DNA of 64,000 nucleotides. It comes from Pseudomonas saponiphila. GTDB taxonomy: Bacteria; Pseudomonadota; Gammaproteobacteria; Pseudomonadales; Pseudomonadaceae. The translations under genes and the position numbers were made by a program. Where the stretch lies: contig NZ_FNTJ01000001.1 of assembly GCF_900105185.1 (NCBI RefSeq), forward strand, positions 496,001-560,000. The letters run 5' to 3'. Under the pieces are notes generated by a model. That model ran no database searches. It worked only from the letters and a program-made list of their open reading frames with translations, and was not told where the DNA came from. This document shows, one piece after another, positions 62,901 through 64,000 of this stretch (positions are counted from its first letter, which is position 1; each line of letters begins with the position of its first letter).

Positions 62901-63977
62901 TCAGAGGTTCAGGGCGAATTTCAGGTAGCCCGGGTACGCCTGGCGCCAGTCGTTCTGGAAGGTATGGCCTTCGGCATGTTCATGGCTCTGGACCTGGTTG
63001 CCGGGCTCCAGGGCCTGCTGCGTGGTGGCGGTGAGTTTCTGGTTGCTCTCGTGCTCCTGGGCGCCATGGACGATGACGATGCGCTTGTCCCGGGCCTGGG
63101 TTTCGCCGAAAGGAATCCGGTAGCCGCCGGGGGATAGCAGCAAGGCGCCGCTGTAGTGCTGCGGGTATTCGGCGATCAGGTGCGAGGCGTGCTCGGCGCC
63201 TTGGGAAAAGCCCATCAGGACGATGCGCGAGCGATCGATGCGGGTCTGCTTTTCCAGTGTCTTCAACGCCGCGCTGACCGCCTCCTGGGTCGGAGCAACC
63301 GAATGCTGGTGCCACATGAACTGGTGCTCGTTGCGCTTGAGGGTACCGTTGATACCCACCAGCACGGCCTGCTCTCCCACAAGGTCGGTGCGCATATCGA
63401 TGCCGTCGCTGCCCTCGGTGCCGAATCCCGACAGCCAGACCACCACCGGCCAGCCCTCGGTTGGGGCCTTGCCCTGGGGAATGCTGAAGGCTGCAAGGCC
63501 CGCGTCCTTGGCCTTGGCCGGGTAGTTCTTCTCGGCGGCCTGCAGCAGCTTCTGGTAGGCCGGGGTCTGTTGCAGGGATTGCAGTTCGTCGTCTTCCTTG
63601 AGGATTACCCACTGCCAGAAGCCACGCTCGCGGGCTTGATCGAGGAACTCGGCGGCGCGCTTGTTCTTGTCCATGGCGGCCAGGCTGCCTGCCGCCTGGT
63701 AAGAGGCGTAGGCATTCTTCGGGTCGAGACGTGCAGCGGTCAGGTAGTAGGCAAGGGCGCCGGCGTAGTTGTCGTGCTGGCTCTTTTCGTTGTCGCCGGC
63801 CTCGATGAAATCGGCCGGCGTGGCGTCGTCCAGGTACAGATTGGCCATGGCCGCAAGGCCTTGCCAGCGGCCTTTGGCGACATCCTGCTGGTCATCGGCG
63901 TGGACGCTGGTGAGGCCGAGGGCGGTAGATAGGCAGAGGAACGACAGCGGCAGGCGTACAGCGGCCGGCAACGACAT
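62901..63977 (-). CDS. Exported alpha/beta-hydrolase (esterase/phospholipase-like)
   Basis: 358 residues from ATG 63977 with signal peptide MSLPAAVRLPLSFLCLSTAL. Residues ~35-150 form a helical, TPR-like region (YAGALAYYLTAARLDPKNAYASYQ; AAEFLDQARERG). From residue ~165 an alpha/beta-hydrolase follows: VVVWLSGFGTEG, nucleophile elbow VLMGFSQGAEHAS, ALLLSPGGY, IVIVHGAQEHESN and GHTFQNDW (catalytic His). Similar to dienelactone hydrolase/phospholipase families; substrate unknown. It converges with nirK. Confidence 0.82.
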   Translation of the reverse strand: MSLPAAVRLPLSFLCLSTALGLTSVHADDQQDVAKGRWQGLAAMANLYLDDATPADFIEAGDNEKSQHDNYAGALAYYLTAARLDPKNAYASYQAAGSLAAMDKNKRAAEFLDQARERGFWQWVILKEDDELQSLQQTPAYQKLLQAAEKNYPAKAKDAGLAAFSIPQGKAPTEGWPVVVWLSGFGTEGSDGIDMRTDLVGEQAVLVGINGTLKRNEHQFMWHQHSVAPTQEAVSAALKTLEKQTRIDRSRIVLMGFSQGAEHASHLIAEYPQHYSGALLLSPGGYRIPFGETQARDKRIVIVHGAQEHESNQKLTATTQQALEPGNQVQSHEHAEGHTFQNDWRQAYPGYLKFALNL

Positions 63978-64000
63978 GACTGAGAGTCCTTTTTCAGTGG

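Noticed and set aside
1..64000. CRISPR array, tRNA or rRNA genes, prophage
   Set aside because: Read for spaced direct repeats, CCA-ended cloverleafs and phage genes; none seen. The only regular repeats are the IS21 end repeats and REP elements.

Overview
The window comes from a GC-rich gamma-proteobacterium, almost certainly a Pseudomonas of the fluorescens/protegens/chlororaphis type. The block nrdR-ribD-ribE-ribBA-ribH-nusB-thiL-pgpA, then ribA, a btuF-like gene, dxs, ispA and xseB, follows the order I recall from P. aeruginosa PAO1 (PA4042 to PA4069, including oprG and the Zur-type metal genes). Codon use, GTGA/ATGA gene overlaps and REP-like GCCGGC-TT-GCCGGC hairpins also fit. Strain or species cannot be fixed from the sequence alone.

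Layout. 1-1019: one end of an IS21-family element with the start of istA; it has cut off the 3' end of the neighbouring gene. 998-15639 (minus strand): a long one-directional cluster. It starts with a complete ebo set (eboD fused to a VTT/DedA-type membrane domain, then eboC, A, B, E, F) and runs on into five unrecognised genes: two exported proteins each with one CxxCH haem c site, two paralogous proteins that begin MS(I/V)LNxPR, and one exported Cys-rich protein. 15640-16329: an AT-rich upstream region. 16330-24393: isochorismatase-like hydrolase, GlxA-type AraC regulator, Lhr helicase and two sugar-nucleotide-type SDR genes. 24454-28533: OmpW/OprG porin with an ANR-type box, and a Zur-type operon (ZrgA-like His-rich protein, ABC ATPase, permease, DUF3299 lipoprotein-like exported protein). 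28668-43452: conserved core housekeeping genes for riboflavin, thiamine phosphate, isoprenoid and nrdR functions, with a decayed B12-receptor gene (btuB-like) beside the btuF-like gene.

43582-50857 (minus strand): a probable uptake and catabolic unit: BCCT transporter, OprD-family porin, CocE/NonD hydrolase, LysR regulator and MFS transporter, with an ATTC-N7-GAAT operator-like palindrome upstream. 51439-61665 (plus strand): the complete mag operon (yfaA/T/S/Q/P-like), encoding a periplasmic alpha-2-macroglobulin without its thioester cysteine and its partners. 61779-62867: an isolated copper nitrite reductase, nirK. 62901-63977: an exported serine esterase.

The best candidate for an undescribed system is the ebo cluster with its downstream haem/LNxPR cassette, which looks like a single transcription unit. 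The known link of ebo genes to moving a metabolite precursor to the periplasm makes it reasonable, but unproven, that the exported haem proteins act on that product. The mag operon also contains readable enzyme-like motifs (NlpC/P60 in MagC, SxxK plus SpoIID-like in MagE) that suggest a peptidoglycan-linked machine.
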